Shown piece by piece: positions 63,415-64,000 of a DNA stretch of 64,000 nt (position 1 is the first letter of the stretch; every line of letters starts with the position of its first letter). A model generated the notes under the pieces. That model saw only the letters and a program-made list of their open reading frames with translations, ran no database searches and was not told the origin of the DNA. Origin of the DNA: Betaproteobacteria bacterium (GTDB lineage Bacteria; Pseudomonadota; Gammaproteobacteria; Burkholderiales; Usitatibacteraceae); NCBI GenBank assembly GCA_016711875.1, contig JADJSD010000022.1, forward strand, positions 1-64,000, given 5' to 3'. Position numbers and translations under genes: made by a program.

Positions 63415-64000
63415 ATGATGAATACCGCTTCCGTCCGCCGAATCCTGGCCGGCGCTTTCGCCGCCGCCGCGCTCGCGGCCGCACCCCTGGCCCTCGCGCA
63501 GGAGACCGTCCGAGCCGACGTGGGCAAGGCCCTGCAGGCCGCGCAGGCGCTCTCGAAATCCGGCAAGCACAGGGAGGCGCTCGCCAAGGTGGCGGAGGCC
63601 GAAGCCGTATCCGGACGCACGCAGTTCGAGAACTACACGATCCAGCGCACCAAGGGCAGCATCGCCGCCACCGCGGGCGACAACGACACCGCCGCCAAGG
63701 CGTTCGAGGCGGTGATCGCCTCGGGCAAGTCTCCGGCCGGCGAAAACCTGAAGATGATGCAGGCCGTCGCCGGGCTCTACTACCGCGGCAAGGACTACCC
63801 GAAGGCCGCCACGTGGGCCGCCCGCTACCAGAAGGAAGGCGGCACGGATCCGTCGATGCGCACGCTGCTCGTGCAGTCCTACTTCCTGGGCAACGATTGC
63901 GCTTCCGTCTCGAAGACGGTCGGCGAGAGCGACGGGAACGGGCGCAAGGCCACGGAGGAAGAACTCCAGATCCTCGCCAACTGCTACCTGAAGCAGAAGG
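63415..64000 (+). CDS. Exported TPR-like protein, partial at the window edge
   Basis: Starts MMNTASVRRILAGAF with a signal peptide ending PLALAQE and continues open to position 64000 (195 residues). The visible part is helical with TPR-like segments (ALQAAQALSKSGKHREALAKV, AVAGLYYRGKDYPKAATWAA). It follows exbD2 and is probably co-transcribed with the tonB operon; similar TPR proteins sit beside such operons in other proteobacteria. Function unknown. Confidence 0.8.
   Translation, partial: MMNTASVRRILAGAFAAAALAAAPLALAQETVRADVGKALQAAQALSKSGKHREALAKVAEAEAVSGRTQFENYTIQRTKGSIAATAGDNDTAAKAFEAVIASGKSPAGENLKMMQAVAGLYYRGKDYPKAATWAARYQKEGGTDPSMRTLLVQSYFLGNDCASVSKTVGESDGNGRKATEEELQILANCYLKQK

Noticed and set aside
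1..64000. CRISPR array or insertion sequence
   Set aside because: No regularly spaced direct repeats of CRISPR length and no transposase-like protein were seen.

Overview
The window is high-GC DNA from a betaproteobacterium-like organism. The indicators are the gene order guaA-guaB / DUF4124 / fimV-like / RnfH / RatA / smpB, the complete rimP-nusA-infB-rbfA-truB-rpsO-pnp block, and a Pro-Arg-His tRNA cluster. No 16S gene is present, so genus cannot be named. The first ~10 kb carries many single-base frame breaks in genes that should be intact (guaA has four, guaB two). I read most of these as base-calling or assembly errors rather than real gene decay.

Layout. (1) 1-3.6 kb: the end of an integrated element of visibly lower GC. 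It has a helicase IV-like cargo gene and a P4-type tyrosine integrase, and abuts the 3' end of guaA, a classic island insertion site. (2) 3.6-12.8 kb: purine synthesis (guaA, guaB), a small lipoprotein, a DUF4124 protein, a FimV/HubP-like polar protein, a PilZ-like protein, and RnfH, RatA and SmpB. (3) 12.9-38.9 kb: a large electron-transfer locus, the main point of interest. (4) 39.2-49.4 kb: a ketopantoate-reductase-like gene, three tRNAs and the translation/transcription block. (5) 49.7-64 kb: three TonB-dependent receptors (two near-duplicates), an RstAB-like two-component pair, a tonB-exbB-exbD-exbD operon and the start of a TPR protein.

The electron-transfer locus has 35 CxxCH haem motifs in ten proteins. 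It contains a tetrahaem cytochrome whose motif order resembles filament-forming OmcE-type cytochromes, and an 11-haem protein that begins with the same domain. Other cytochromes are four c7-type trihaem proteins or domains, two dihaem cytochromes, a monohaem cytochrome and a DUF3365 haem protein. Around them are a ~654-residue outer-membrane barrel, a SurA/PpiC prolyl isomerase, three beta-propeller proteins, a system II cytochrome c maturation pair (ResB/CcsA) with TPR helpers, a TlpA thioredoxin, a multicopper oxidase, a cupredoxin, and a sensor kinase with an NtrC-class activator. Most minus-strand genes overlap by 4 nt (ATGA or GTGA), so the locus looks like one long translationally coupled operon.

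Sequences resembling sigma-54 promoters (GG-N10-GC with TTGC) lie upstream of the tetrahaem cytochrome, the lipoprotein propeller, the multicopper oxidase cassette and the cupredoxin. Because the locus encodes its own sigma-54 activator and kinase, I infer a self-regulated extracellular or trans-outer-membrane electron conduit. The function is inference; the genes, haem motifs, overlaps and promoter-like sites are read directly.
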